A stretch of DNA of 64,000 bases, from NCBI RefSeq assembly GCF_900103455.1, contig NZ_FNHI01000025.1, positions 62,001-126,000 on the forward strand, in the 5' to 3' direction. Each line of letters opens with the position of its first letter. Positions within the stretch are counted from its first letter, which is position 1. This document shows positions 41,086 to 49,733 of this stretch, one piece after another. The position numbers and the translations under genes were made by a program. The stretch is from Streptomyces wuyuanensis (lineage in GTDB: Bacteria; Actinomycetota; Actinomycetes; Streptomycetales; Streptomycetaceae). Below the pieces are notes generated by a model. The model was not told the origin of the DNA. It saw only the letters and a list, made by a program, of their open reading frames with translations, and made no database searches.

Positions 41086-42669
41086 ATGGCCGATGACGTC
41101 AAGGACACGCTCCCTCCGCCGCCCAGTTCGCACAGCCGCGAAGGGCCCGGAGAGCTGAAGCACAACGCGATCGGATTCCTCGACGCGCTCGTCATCGGCA
41201 TCAACTCGACCTCACCCGCGTACTCGCTGGCCGCGGTCATCGGCTCGGTCGTGGCACTCGTCGGCGTCTACGCTCCCGGCGTCGTCCTCGCCTCCTTCGT
41301 GCCGATGCTGCTCATCGCATCGGCCTTCTTCTACCTCAACCGGGTCGACCAGGACTGCGGCACGACCTTCTCCTGGGTGACCCGCGCCATGGGCCCCTGG
41401 GCCGGCTGGTTCGGCGGCTGGGCGATCATGATGACCGGTGTGCTCGTCGTCGGCTCCCTCGCCGACGTGGCCGTCGGCTTCGGGCTGCTCACCGTGGGCC
41501 TCGACAGCTGGGCGTCCAACGACTTCGTACGCCAGCTGCTCGCCGTGCTGGTCATCCTCGTCATGACCGCCATCTGCGTCATCGGCACCGAGGCCTCGGC
41601 ACACGTCCAGAACGTGCTCATCCTCGCCCAGGTCGCATCGCTCCTCGCGTTCGCCGTCGTGGCGGTCCACCGCGTGTACGCGGGCACCAGCTCGCTCGGC
41701 GGCGTCGAACCGCAGATCGGCTGGCTGAATCCCCTCGGGGCGGGCGGCGGCGCACTGACCGCGGGCCTGCTGCTGGGCGTCTTCATGTACTGGGGCTGGG
41801 AGTCGGCGGTCAACCTCACCGAAGAGGTCAAGAACTCCGCCAGCGCCCCCGGACGGGCCGGCATCTGGTCGACGGTCATCCTGCTCGGCACGTACCTCTC
41901 GGTCACCATCGCCGTCGTCGCCTTCGCCGGGCCCGCCTACCTCGCAGAGAACGCCTCCGAGGAGGAGTTCATCTTCGCCTCCCTCGCCGGGCAGGTCCTC
42001 GGGGGCTGGGACTGGCTCGTCCTGCTGGCCGTTTCCACGTCCGCGCTCGCCTCGACCCAGACGACGATCATCCCGGCATCCCGCACCGGGCTCTCCATGG
42101 CCAGGCGCGGAGCGCTGCCCGCCGCCCTGGCCCGCATCCACCCCCGCTTCCACACGCCGCACGTCAGCACCTGGGCCGTCGCGATCGTCGCCATCGTCTG
42201 GTACCTCGTCGTCAGCCAGATCAGCGAGAACGCCCTGCTCGACTCGCTCACCGCGCTCTCACTGCTCATCGCGTTCTACTACGCGCTCACCGGCATCGCC
42301 TGCGCCGTCTACTACCGCCGCCATCTCACCGAGAGCGTGCGCAACTTCCTGCTCATCGGCGTCGGACCGGTGATCGGTGCGGTGCTGCTGCTGTGGCTGC
42401 TGGTCGAATCCGTCATCGACATGTCCGACCCGGCCAACTCGTACAGCGGCGTCTCGTGGTTCGGGCTCGGCCCGCCGCTCGTCATCGGCATCTTCATCGT
42501 CGTGGTGGGACTGCTGATCATGTTCGCGCGCCGGCTGACGAGCGACGGCTTCTGGCACGAGCGCCCCGGCGTCTGCGACCCCGACCTCGCGCGCGGCACC
42601 GGCTCACGCTCGGGCACCGGTCCCGGCACCGGCGCGGGCGCCGACCGGAACGGATCCGGAGGGCCGTGA
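41086..42669 (+). CDS. APC-superfamily amino-acid/polyamine permease
   Basis: 527 residues, about 12 helices, behind GAGGAAAC. NAIGFLDALVIGINSTSPAYSL-type first helix, GTTFSWVTRAMGPWAGWFGGW, a central GVFMYWGWESAVNLTEEVK (helix 6 region) and ASTQTTIIPASRTGLSMARRG are typical of the AAT/APA branch. The last 40 residues are Gly/Thr-rich and hydrophilic. TAAACT at 41041-41046 is a possible -10. The universal stress gene begins one base after the stop, so both form one transcript, a pairing common in Streptomyces. Confidence 0.88.
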   Translation: MADDVKDTLPPPPSSHSREGPGELKHNAIGFLDALVIGINSTSPAYSLAAVIGSVVALVGVYAPGVVLASFVPMLLIASAFFYLNRVDQDCGTTFSWVTRAMGPWAGWFGGWAIMMTGVLVVGSLADVAVGFGLLTVGLDSWASNDFVRQLLAVLVILVMTAICVIGTEASAHVQNVLILAQVASLLAFAVVAVHRVYAGTSSLGGVEPQIGWLNPLGAGGGALTAGLLLGVFMYWGWESAVNLTEEVKNSASAPGRAGIWSTVILLGTYLSVTIAVVAFAGPAYLAENASEEEFIFASLAGQVLGGWDWLVLLAVSTSALASTQTTIIPASRTGLSMARRGALPAALARIHPRFHTPHVSTWAVAIVAIVWYLVVSQISENALLDSLTALSLLIAFYYALTGIACAVYYRRHLTESVRNFLLIGVGPVIGAVLLLWLLVESVIDMSDPANSYSGVSWFGLGPPLVIGIFIVVVGLLIMFARRLTSDGFWHERPGVCDPDLARGTGSRSGTGPGTGAGADRNGSGGP

Positions 42670-42670
42670 G

Positions 42671-43090
42671 ATGGCCGTCGTCCTCGGATACGACGAGTCA
42701 CCCGGCTCGGTGCGGGCGCTGCGGGTGGCCATCGAGGTGGCCGCCGCCTTCGGCGAGCCGCTCGTCCTGGTCTTCGGCGCGGCGCCCCCGGGCGCGCTCG
42801 GCGAGGAGTACCGCACGCATCTGGAGGCCATCCGCCAGTCCGGCAGGGCCGCCCTCGCGCACGCGGTCGCTGCGGCCGACGACGCGGGCGTACCCACGGC
42901 GGTGGAGATCCTCGACCGGAAGCCGGCGGAGGCACTGCTCGACGCGGCCGACCGCCACGACGCCCGCGTCATCGTCGTCGGCAGTTACGGCGAGAGCCCG
43001 CTGCGCGGCGCCCTCCTGGGCTCGACCCCGCACAAGCTGCTGCACATCTCGCGGGTCCCGGTGCTGTGCGTGCCGGCGGAGGACGGCTGA
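42671..43090 (+). CDS. Universal stress protein (UspA family)
   Basis: 139 residues. VVLGYDESPGSVRALRVAIE is the first strand with the ATP-contacting Asp, and Gly104-x2-Gly107-x9-Gly117-Ser118 (GSYGESPLRGALLGS) is the ATP-binding signature, followed by HKLLHISRVPVLCVP. It probably binds ATP. Coupled to the permease upstream, it may regulate the transporter, as proposed for USP-permease pairs; that is inference. Confidence 0.9.
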   Translation: MAVVLGYDESPGSVRALRVAIEVAAAFGEPLVLVFGAAPPGALGEEYRTHLEAIRQSGRAALAHAVAAADDAGVPTAVEILDRKPAEALLDAADRHDARVIVVGSYGESPLRGALLGSTPHKLLHISRVPVLCVPAEDG

Positions 43091-43110
43091 GCGGCGGGCC
43101 GGTGAACGGC

Positions 43111-43151
43111 CGCAGGCCCCCGCGCTCCGGACGGGAGAGCGGGGGCCTGCG
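43111..43151. terminator. Bidirectional terminator between usp and nagE2
   Basis: Perfect 13-bp stem: CGCAGGCCCCCGC (43111-43123) with its complement (43139-43151), 15-base loop. It serves both converging genes. Confidence 0.87.
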
Positions 43152-43171
43152 GGCGCATCGGCCGCGGCGGG

Positions 43172-44446
43172 CTACTTCGCCTCGGCCTTCTCGAGTTCGG
43201 CCAGCTCCTCGTCGGACTCGCGGCCCGGCGTCGGCAGGTTGAACTTGGTGATCGCGAAGCGGAAGACCACGTAGTAGACGACCGCGAAGCACAGGCCGAT
43301 CGGGATGATCAGCCATGGACTCGTCGCCTTGTTCCAGCCCAGGCCCAGGTCGATCAGGCCGGCGGAGAAGGTGAAGCCCGCGTGGACGCCGAACGCCCAG
43401 GTCACGGCCATCGAGATGGCGGTGAGAAGAGCGTGGATCGCGTACAGCAGCGGCGCGATGAACATGAACGAGAACTCGATCGGCTCGGTCACACCGGTGA
43501 CGAACGACGTCAGGGCGAGCGAGAGCATCATGCCGGTGACGGCCTTGCGGCGCTCCGGGCGTGCCGTGTGTGCGATGGCCAGAGCGGCGGCCGGGAGACC
43601 GAACATCATGATCGGGAAGAAGCCCGTCATGAACAGACCGGCCTCCGGGTCACCGGCGAAGAAGCGGTGCAGGTCGCCGTGGACGACCTCGCCGGCGGCG
43701 TTCGTGAAGTCGCCGATCTGGAACCAGGCGACGGTGTTCACGAACTGGTGCATGCCGATCGGGATCAGCGCGCGGTTGATGAGGCCGAACAGTCCGGCGC
43801 CGCCGGCGCCCAGGCCGGTCATCCACGCGCCGAAGTCGGAGATGACGTTGCCGATCGGCTCCCAGACGAGGCCGAAGAACACGCCGACGATGACGCCGAC
43901 GAAGGCCATGATGATCGGCACGAGGCGCCGGCCGTTGAAGAAGCCGAGCCAGTCCACCAGCTTCGTGCGGTGGTAGCGCTGCCACAGGACCGCGGAGAGC
44001 AGACCCATGATGATGCCGCCGAGGACGCCGGGGTTGTTGTAGGTCGCGGCGACGTCGACGCCCTTGTTGGCGGTGGTGTTGACCACGGCCTCGGTCACCG
44101 GGAACGCGGTGAGGACGTTCTTGTAGACGAGGAAGCCGACGAGGGCCGCCAGCGCGGTGGACCCGTCCGACTTCTTGGCGAAGCCGATCGCGACGCCTAT
44201 GCAGAACAGCAGGGGCAGGTTGGCGAAGACGGCGTCACCGGCGGTGGCGAACACCGAGGCGACCTTGTCCCAGCCGAGGCCGTCCTTGCCGAAGACATCG
44301 GGCTGGCCGAGGCGCAGCAGGATGCCCGCCGCCGGCAGCACGGCGATGGGCAGCTGCAGGCTGCGGCCCACCTTCTGCAGGCCCTGGAACAGGCCGGAGC
44401 CCCATTTCTTGGCGGGTGGCGCCGTGTCGACGGTGGCCGTGGTCAC
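43172..44446 (-). CDS. nagE2: N-acetylglucosamine PTS permease, EIIC domain protein
   Basis: 424 residues from GTG 44446 behind GGAGGAAG. A polytopic Glc/GlcNAc-family EIIC: LQKVGRSLQLPIAVLPAAGIL, FCIGVAIGFAKKSDGSTALAA, IPIGMHQFVNT, FFAGDPEAGLFMTGFFPIMMFG and ALTSFVTGVTEPIEFSFMF (the conserved G-x-T-E-P motif). No EIIB or EIIA is fused; these would come from NagF and a distant Crr. In S. coelicolor NagE2 is the GlcNAc-specific permease, and its gene lies at this place. Two dre sites 84-116 bases upstream indicate DasR control. Confidence 0.92.
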   Translation of the reverse strand: MTTATVDTAPPAKKWGSGLFQGLQKVGRSLQLPIAVLPAAGILLRLGQPDVFGKDGLGWDKVASVFATAGDAVFANLPLLFCIGVAIGFAKKSDGSTALAALVGFLVYKNVLTAFPVTEAVVNTTANKGVDVAATYNNPGVLGGIIMGLLSAVLWQRYHRTKLVDWLGFFNGRRLVPIIMAFVGVIVGVFFGLVWEPIGNVISDFGAWMTGLGAGGAGLFGLINRALIPIGMHQFVNTVAWFQIGDFTNAAGEVVHGDLHRFFAGDPEAGLFMTGFFPIMMFGLPAAALAIAHTARPERRKAVTGMMLSLALTSFVTGVTEPIEFSFMFIAPLLYAIHALLTAISMAVTWAFGVHAGFTFSAGLIDLGLGWNKATSPWLIIPIGLCFAVVYYVVFRFAITKFNLPTPGRESDEELAELEKAEAK

Positions 44447-44529
44447 AACTTCCTCCAGTGGGCAAGGCGCCGCCCGGCCGGGGGAAGAGGGGGACGGCGG
44501 CGTCTCAGGGGATGCGGTGGTATGGACCG

Positions 44530-44545
44530 CATGGTCTACACCAGT
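44530..44545. promoter_or_regulatory. dre site 1 of nagE2 (DasR operator)
   Basis: CATGGTCTACACCAGT; 13 of the inner 14 bases match the dre consensus core TGGTCTAGACCAGT that I recall. One base separates it from the next site. Confidence 0.8.
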
Positions 44546-44546
44546 C

Positions 44547-44562
44547 AGAGGTGTAGACCAGT
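44547..44562. promoter_or_regulatory. dre site 2 of nagE2 (DasR operator)
   Basis: On the minus strand ACTGGTCTACACCTCT; the first nine bases match the dre consensus exactly. Together with site 1 it gives a tandem pair upstream of the nagE2 start. Confidence 0.75.
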
Positions 44563-44899
44563 TGTAGCACGTGAGGGAAAGATAAGGAACCTGCGATTCT
44601 CGAGGTCTCGGTCATGGGCCGAGAGCCCTCCGTGTCACCCCTGCCGGAGCCCCCGTAGGAGCCCCGGTCGGAGCCCCGTCGGCGCCGCCCGGAAGCCCCC
44701 GCCGCCCGACGCGCGCCGCCCGGTCCGGGCCCCCGCGGGCGGCCGCCGCCCGGCCCCGGCCCCTCGGGCGCCCGCCGGCCGGTGCGCCGTGTCCGTGTGC
44801 CGCCGCCGGTCCCCCGGCGTCCGTGGGCGGCTGCCTTCGCCCGCCGCGCGTCGCCCGCCGTGCGGTCGGCGGCTCCGGCCGCGGTGGGCGAGGTCGTGG
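44563..44899. other. GC-rich spacer between nagE1 and nagE2
   Basis: About 340 bases, rich in GCCGCC and GGAGCCCC runs. I see no gene and no further operator. Confidence 0.5.
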
Positions 44900-44921
44900 G
44901 CGGGGCGGCGCTCCGCCCCGC
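44900..44921 (-). terminator. Terminator of nagE1
   Basis: GCGGGGCGG (44900-44908), loop CGCT, CCGCCCCGC (44913-44921); perfect 9-bp stem beginning 5 bases after the nagE1 stop. Confidence 0.8.
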
Positions 44922-44926
44922 GCCCG

Positions 44927-46222
44927 CTACTTGGTGACCTCGCGCTCCAGCTCGTCTCCGATCTCGTCCGGCTCGCGCCCCGGCGTCCTGATGTCGAACT
45001 TGGTGATCGCGAAGCGGAAGATCGCGTAGTACACCGCCGCGAAGCCCAGGCCGATCGGGACGATCAGCCACGGTTTCGTCGCCAGACCCCAGTTGATCAC
45101 GTAGTCGATGAAGCCCGCCGAGAACGAGAAGCCGTCCTTCACGCCCAGCGTCCAGGTCACGGCCATCGAGACGCCCGTGAGCACCGCGTGGATCGCGTAC
45201 AGCACGGGGGCGACGAACATGAACGAGTACTCCAGCGGCTCCGTGATGCCCGTGACGAACGACGTCAGCGCCGCCGACATCATGAGACCGCCCACCTCGG
45301 CGCGCCGGTGCGGCTTCGCACAGTGCGTGATCGCCAGCGCCGCGGCCGGCAGCGCGAACATCATGATGGGGAAGAAGCCCGTGGTGAACAGGCCCGCGTT
45401 CGGGTCCCCGTTCAGGAACATGTTGATGTCACCGTGCACCACCGTGCCGTCCGGCTTGGTGTACGAGCCGAACTGGAACCACAGCGGCACGTTCAGGAAC
45501 TGGTGCAGCCCCACCACCAGCAGCGCACGGTTCGCCACCCCGAAGATGCCGGCGCCCCACGACCCCAGGTCCTGCAGCCAGTTGCTGAAGCTCTCCAGCG
45601 CCCCGCCGATCGGCGGCCAGACCCACAGGCAGATCGCCGCGAACGCGATCGCGACGAACGACATGATGATCGGGACCAGCCGGCGGCCGTTGAAGAAGCC
45701 GAGCCAGTCCACCAGCTTCGTGCGGTGGTAGCGCTGCCAGATGTAGGCGGTCATCAGACCCATCACGATCCCGCCGAAGACCCCGGGATTCTGGTACGTG
45801 AAGGCCGTGATCGAACCGTCCACCGCCTGGCAGCCGGTGGCCACGGGGGTCGTGGGGTCGATGCACTCCTCCGGGAACTCCCGGATCACGCCGTAGTACA
45901 CGAGGAAACCCGCCACCGCGGCGAGCGCCGTCGAGCCGTCCGCCTTCTTCGCCATGCCGATCGCGACACCCACGCAGAAGAGCATCGGCAGCCCGAGGCC
46001 GGAGTCCAGCAACGCGCCGCCGGCGCCGTCCATCACCTTGGCGAGGTTCGTCCAGCCGAGCCCCTGGTCACCGAAGACGTCCGGCTGGCCGAGCCGGTTG
46101 AGGATGCCGGCCGCGGGCAGCACGGCGATGGGGAGCTGCAGGCTGCGCCCCATCTTCTGGAGCCCCTGGAACGACCTGTGCCGCCATGACGGCCGCGGTA
46201 CGGCCGCGCTCTCGGTGCTCAT
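44927..46222 (-). CDS. nagE1: GlcNAc-family PTS permease, EIIC domain protein (second copy)
   Basis: 431 residues from ATG 46222 behind GGGAGG, paralogous to nagE2 throughout: LQKMGRSLQLPIAVLPAAGIL, FCVGVAIGMAKKADGSTALAA, VVGLHQFLNVPLW, FLNGDPNAGLFTTGFFPIMMF and GITEPLEYSFMFVAP. A distinguishing outer loop has ECIDPTTPVATGCQ with two cysteines that could pair. In S. coelicolor the matching NagE1 is not the main GlcNAc permease and its substrate is uncertain. It is divergent from nagF with one near-perfect dre site between them. Confidence 0.88.
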   Translation of the reverse strand: MSTESAAVPRPSWRHRSFQGLQKMGRSLQLPIAVLPAAGILNRLGQPDVFGDQGLGWTNLAKVMDGAGGALLDSGLGLPMLFCVGVAIGMAKKADGSTALAAVAGFLVYYGVIREFPEECIDPTTPVATGCQAVDGSITAFTYQNPGVFGGIVMGLMTAYIWQRYHRTKLVDWLGFFNGRRLVPIIMSFVAIAFAAICLWVWPPIGGALESFSNWLQDLGSWGAGIFGVANRALLVVGLHQFLNVPLWFQFGSYTKPDGTVVHGDINMFLNGDPNAGLFTTGFFPIMMFALPAAALAITHCAKPHRRAEVGGLMMSAALTSFVTGITEPLEYSFMFVAPVLYAIHAVLTGVSMAVTWTLGVKDGFSFSAGFIDYVINWGLATKPWLIVPIGLGFAAVYYAIFRFAITKFDIRTPGREPDEIGDELEREVTK

Positions 46223-46264
46223 CGGCGTCCTCCCGGAAGTCGCCTGGTTTGGCAGGTGTTGCAG

Positions 46265-46280
46265 ACTGGTGTAGACCAGT
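46265..46280. promoter_or_regulatory. dre site between nagE1 and nagF (DasR operator)
   Basis: ACTGGTGTAGACCAGT matches the perfect palindrome ACTGGTCTAGACCAGT in 15 of 16 bases. It lies 43 bases before nagE1 and about 215 before nagF, and can serve both. Confidence 0.9.
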
Positions 46281-46495
46281 TTTCGTACGGCTCGGGTCGA
46301 CCCGGATTTCCCCCCGTGGTCCGACCGAGGTCCGTCGTGGAAGCGGGTCGCCGGTGATCGTCATCATTCGACAGGTGGCGGTCACTCGCCCATGAAGATG
46401 GGCCAACCGTGCATTACCGTGACGAAACGGACCGATGGTGGGCCGAGGCAGCGCTGAGCGCCCCGAACGGGCCTCTCGAAAGCAGGGAGAAGGAC

Positions 46496-46729
46496 ATGGC
46501 CAGCAAGGCTGAGAAGATCGTCGCCGGGCTCGGCGGTATCGACAACATCGAAGAAGTCGAGGGCTGCATCACCCGCCTCCGCACCGAGGTCGTGGACCCG
46601 AGCAAGGTCGACGAGGCCGCGCTGAAGGCCGCCGGCGCCCACGGCGTCGTCAAGATGGGCACCGCCATCCAGGTCGTCATCGGCACCGACGCCGACCCCA
46701 TCGCCGCCGACATCGAAGACATGATGTGA
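46496..46729 (+). CDS. nagF: GlcNAc PTS phosphocarrier EIIB
   Basis: 77 residues from ATG 46496 behind GGGAGAAGG. A stand-alone EIIB domain of the glucose type: MASKAEKIVAGLGG, then EEVEGCITRLRTEV with the phosphorylated Cys24, and GAHGVVKMGTAIQVVIG. It accepts phosphate from EIIA(Crr) and passes it to sugar carried by NagE2. The frame is open to 46409, but the family start and ribosome site fix ATG 46496. A 12-bp hairpin follows. Confidence 0.93.
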   Translation: MASKAEKIVAGLGGIDNIEEVEGCITRLRTEVVDPSKVDEAALKAAGAHGVVKMGTAIQVVIGTDADPIAADIEDMM

Positions 46730-46813
46730 CCCCCGCGCGAGCCGCCTCCCCGCTCACCCGCGAGAGACCGCACCACTGACGGCGGACCCCGGTCCACCCC
46801 GGAAGGTCTCACC

Positions 46814-46852
46814 CGTGAGGGGCCCTTTCCACACCGGAACGGGCCCCTCACG
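46814..46852 (+). terminator. Terminator of nagF
   Basis: Perfect 12-bp stem CGTGAGGGGCCC (46814-46825) / GGGCCCCTCACG (46841-46852) with a 15-base loop. Confidence 0.85.
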
Positions 46853-46862
46853 CGCGTACGGA

Positions 46863-46868
46863 TAGGCT
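46863..46868 (+). promoter_or_regulatory. Leaderless-type -10 element of rph
   Basis: TAGGCT ends 6 bases before ATG 46875; no ribosome site. Confidence 0.65.
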
Positions 46869-46874
46869 CCCCAC

Positions 46875-47612
<738 letters not shown>

Positions 47613-47623
47613 GCCGCGACCCC

Positions 47624-47646
47624 CGCCGAGAGACGCACCCTCGGCG
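47624..47646 (+). terminator. Hairpin after rph
   Basis: CGCCGAG (47624-47630) and CTCGGCG (47640-47646), extendable by a few GC pairs with a bulge. Confidence 0.55.
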
Positions 47647-47775
47647 AGGGGCCCGGGGCGTCGCCGTCCTCCGAAGGTAAAGAAGCAACCAAGAACGCCA
47701 CTGCCGGCGTCACAGCAGGTACGGGCGTACGGGCCGAACCGTACGCCCGTCCGAGAACAGGGGAGGGACTGCTCC

Positions 47776-48153
47776 ATGCGCAGCCGCCGTATCGCACTCG
47801 CCGTCGTCACCGCCGTCGCGCTCACCGGAGCCGTCGGCTGCGGTGCCGTCGACAAGGCTCTGGACTGCGTCAAGACCGCCGACGCCATAGCCACCAGCGT
47901 CGACAGGCTCTCCCAGGCCGTCGGCACCGCCTCCGATGACCCCACACAGCTGACCGAAGCCCTCAACGACATCGACAAGGAACTCGGCAACCTCAAGGAC
48001 ACCACGGACAACGCCGACCTCTCCAAGGCCGTCGACGACCTCTCCAAGGGAGTCGAGAACGTCCGCACGTCCGTCGAGAACGGCGACGCCACCCCGGACA
48101 TCAAGCCGGTCACCGACGCCGCCACCGAACTCGGCAAGGTCTGCACCTCCTGA
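47776..48153 (+). CDS. Small secreted protein, probable lipoprotein
   Basis: 125 residues behind GGGAGGG. Basic start RSRRI, hydrophobic ALAVVTAVALTGAVG and Cys22 form a plausible lipobox (AVGC), so lipid attachment outside the membrane is likely. The rest is helical and acidic, DDPTQLTEALNDIDKELGNL and KAVDDLSKGVENVRTSVE with coiled-coil character; further Cys at 31 and 123. No family is recognised. It sits between rph and rdgB. Confidence 0.75.
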   Translation: MRSRRIALAVVTAVALTGAVGCGAVDKALDCVKTADAIATSVDRLSQAVGTASDDPTQLTEALNDIDKELGNLKDTTDNADLSKAVDDLSKGVENVRTSVENGDATPDIKPVTDAATELGKVCTS

Positions 48154-48167
48154 GCCGACGCCGATCC

Positions 48168-48330
48168 GGCGGTCTCCGCCCACCCCGGGCGACCGACCCG
48201 GGCGGCCTCCGCCCACCCCGGGCCGCGACCGACGCGGGCGGCCTCCGCACTTCCCGAGCGGGCGCCGAACCCCCATCGGGGGCCGAACCCTCCACCGGGC
48301 GCCGAACCGGCGAGGTCCGCACCTCCCCAG
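48168..48330. repeat. Imperfect tandem repeat between lipoprotein gene and rdgB
   Basis: Copies starting GGCGGYCTCCGCCCACCCC at 48168 and 48201 (33-bp period), a diverged third at 48237 and a fourth at about 48309. It resembles the repeat block at 12451 in style but not in sequence. Confidence 0.7.
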
Positions 48331-48409
48331 CGGGCGCCGAGCCCCCACCGGGCGCCGTGGACACCACCCACGGCGCCCTCGCCCTCACCGGCGCGGCGAT
48401 ACTGGGCGC

Positions 48410-49012
48410 ATGACCCGCCTGATCCTCGCCACCCGCAATCCCGGGAAGATCACCGAGCTCCACGCGATCCTCGCCGACGCAGGCCTCAGCCACGAACTCG
48501 TCGGCGCCGACGCCTACCCCGACATCCCCGACGTCAAGGAAACCGGCGTCACCTTCGCCGAGAACGCCCTGCTCAAGGCACACGCCCTGGCCCAGGCCAC
48601 CGGCCTCCCGGCCGTCGCCGACGACTCCGGCCTCTGCGTCGACGTCCTGGGAGGCGCCCCGGGCATCTTCTCCGCCCGCTGGTCCGGCACCCACGGCGAC
48701 GACACGGCCAACCTCGAACTGCTCCTCGCCCAGCTCTCCGACATCGCCGAGGAACACCGCGCCGCGCACTTCGCCTGCGCGGCAGCCCTGGCCCTCCCCG
48801 ACGGCACGGAACGCGTCGTCGAGGGGCGCCTGCGAGGCACCCTGCGCCACGCCCCGGCCGGCACGAACGGCTTCGGCTACGACCCGATCCTCCAGCCGGA
48901 CGGCGAGACGCGGACGTGCGCGCAGCTGAGCCCGGAGGAGAAGAACGCGATCAGCCACCGCGGGAAGGCGTTCCGGGCCCTGGTGCCGGTGGTCCGGGAG
49001 CTGCTGGCCTGA
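48410..49012 (+). CDS. rdgB: XTP/dITP pyrophosphatase (non-canonical purine NTP hydrolase)
   Basis: 200 residues. Removes deaminated purine nucleotides (XTP, dITP) from the pool. Family motifs are all present: LILATRNPGKITEL, ETGVTFAENALLKA, ADDSGLCVDVL with the metal-binding Asp pair, GTNGFGYDPI and ISHRGKAFRAL. ATG 48410 has no ribosome site; GATACT ends 6 bases upstream, so a leaderless start is possible. A hairpin follows the stop. Confidence 0.95.
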   Translation: MTRLILATRNPGKITELHAILADAGLSHELVGADAYPDIPDVKETGVTFAENALLKAHALAQATGLPAVADDSGLCVDVLGGAPGIFSARWSGTHGDDTANLELLLAQLSDIAEEHRAAHFACAAALALPDGTERVVEGRLRGTLRHAPAGTNGFGYDPILQPDGETRTCAQLSPEEKNAISHRGKAFRALVPVVRELLA

Positions 49013-49028
49013 GCTCCGCAAGGACGAA

Positions 49029-49057
49029 GGCCCGACTCGCGGGGTGCGAGCCGGGCC
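49029..49057. terminator. Hairpin between rdgB and the tRNA-like gene
   Basis: GGCCCGACTCGC (49029-49040) pairs with GCGAGCCGGGCC (49046-49057) with one A-C mismatch, 5-base loop. Usable in both directions. Confidence 0.8.
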
Positions 49058-49068
49058 CTCGGTCGAGG

Positions 49069-49141
49069 TGCGCCCGGTCGGATTCGAACCGACAAACACG
49101 ACCACCTAAAGATCGCCGCTCAGCCCTTGGCGTACGGGCGC
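49069..49141 (-). tRNA. tRNA with UAG anticodon and a short variable loop (unusual)
   Basis: A complete cloverleaf by eye on the minus strand: acceptor GCGCCCG/CGGGCGC (7 bp perfect), U8 A9, D arm CGC/GCG with GG in the loop, anticodon stem CGATC/GGTCG (with one T-G), loop TTTAGGT giving anticodon UAG, five-base variable loop TGTTT, T arm GTCGG/CCGAC with loop TTCGAAT, discriminator A, no encoded CCA. UAG reads CUA, a leucine codon, and the loop and A73 fit tRNA-Leu, but leucine tRNAs have a long variable arm. C10-G25 is also unusual. It may be a pseudo-tRNA or a non-standard tRNA. It lies 55 bases downstream of two HNH genes on the same strand. Confidence 0.7.
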
Positions 49142-49156
49142 CCGTCTCCGCGCCCA

Positions 49157-49162
49157 CTGTAC
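49157..49162 (-). promoter_or_regulatory. Possible -10 element of the tRNA-like gene
   Basis: TACAGT on the minus strand ends 15 bases before the tRNA 5' end. The same bases are part of a small GCCCA/TGGGC hairpin. Confidence 0.35.
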
Positions 49163-49196
49163 TGGGCACAGTCGGTATCCGGTGCGGAGAGGCCCT

Positions 49197-49733
49197 TCAG
49201 AGGCCGGGGCGTCGGCCGCCCCGGCACCATGTGGCGGTGGTCGCGTGGCAGTTGGGGCACAGCAGCCGCAGGTTGTCGGCGCGATCGTCCAGCCGGTCGC
49301 CGTTGATGTGATCGACCTCGAGGGTCAAGGGCCGGCCGAGCCATTCGGGGCCGGAGCCGCACCCGGCGCACTCGTCGGGTACCCCGATCTCCCGGAGCGC
49401 GCGCCGCAGGTGCGCGGTTCTGGTGCGCCGCCCCGTTTCCCTCTTCACCAGGACGTCCGCGGCACGTCGTGCGGGGACGGTTCCGGGTCTGCCCTTCATG
49501 TGCGCCTGGCCGAGGAAGTGGGCGGTACTGAGACCGTCGTCGGCGATCCACCGCTTCAGGTTCGTGCGCTGACTGGTGTTGTCGGGCCGCGACAGGCGGC
49601 GCAGCACCGCGGCCATCGAGCACGAGGCGCTGACAGCTGTGGCCAGGTCCGCCGCCGTGGGCCGGTCGTCCGCCCTGCGGTAGGCGCGTCGCGGTGGATC
49701 CGGCACGCCGATGCCGCGGGCTTCCCGATTCAT
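49197..49733 (-). CDS. HNH endonuclease domain protein
   Basis: 178 residues. C-terminal HNH: CAGCGSGPEW, LTLEVDHINGDRLDDRADN and LRLLCPNCHATT, with the Asp-His, Asn and His of the ββα-metal site and four cysteines for a structural zinc. An N-terminal helix-turn-helix-like module reads SCSMAAVLRRLSRPDNTSQR and ends LSTAHF, related to the modules of its neighbour. The start overlaps the upstream HNH gene by four bases (ATGA), so they are one translational unit. Such nucleases can serve in mobile elements, restriction or DNA repair; which is not visible. Confidence 0.85.
   Translation of the reverse strand: MNREARGIGVPDPPRRAYRRADDRPTAADLATAVSASCSMAAVLRRLSRPDNTSQRTNLKRWIADDGLSTAHFLGQAHMKGRPGTVPARRAADVLVKRETGRRTRTAHLRRALREIGVPDECAGCGSGPEWLGRPLTLEVDHINGDRLDDRADNLRLLCPNCHATTATWCRGGRRPGL

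Noticed and set aside
43382..46189. A 935-codon open frame antisense to both nagE genes
   Set aside because: Low-complexity translation without motifs; the opposite strand encodes two complete EIIC proteins with terminators and operators.
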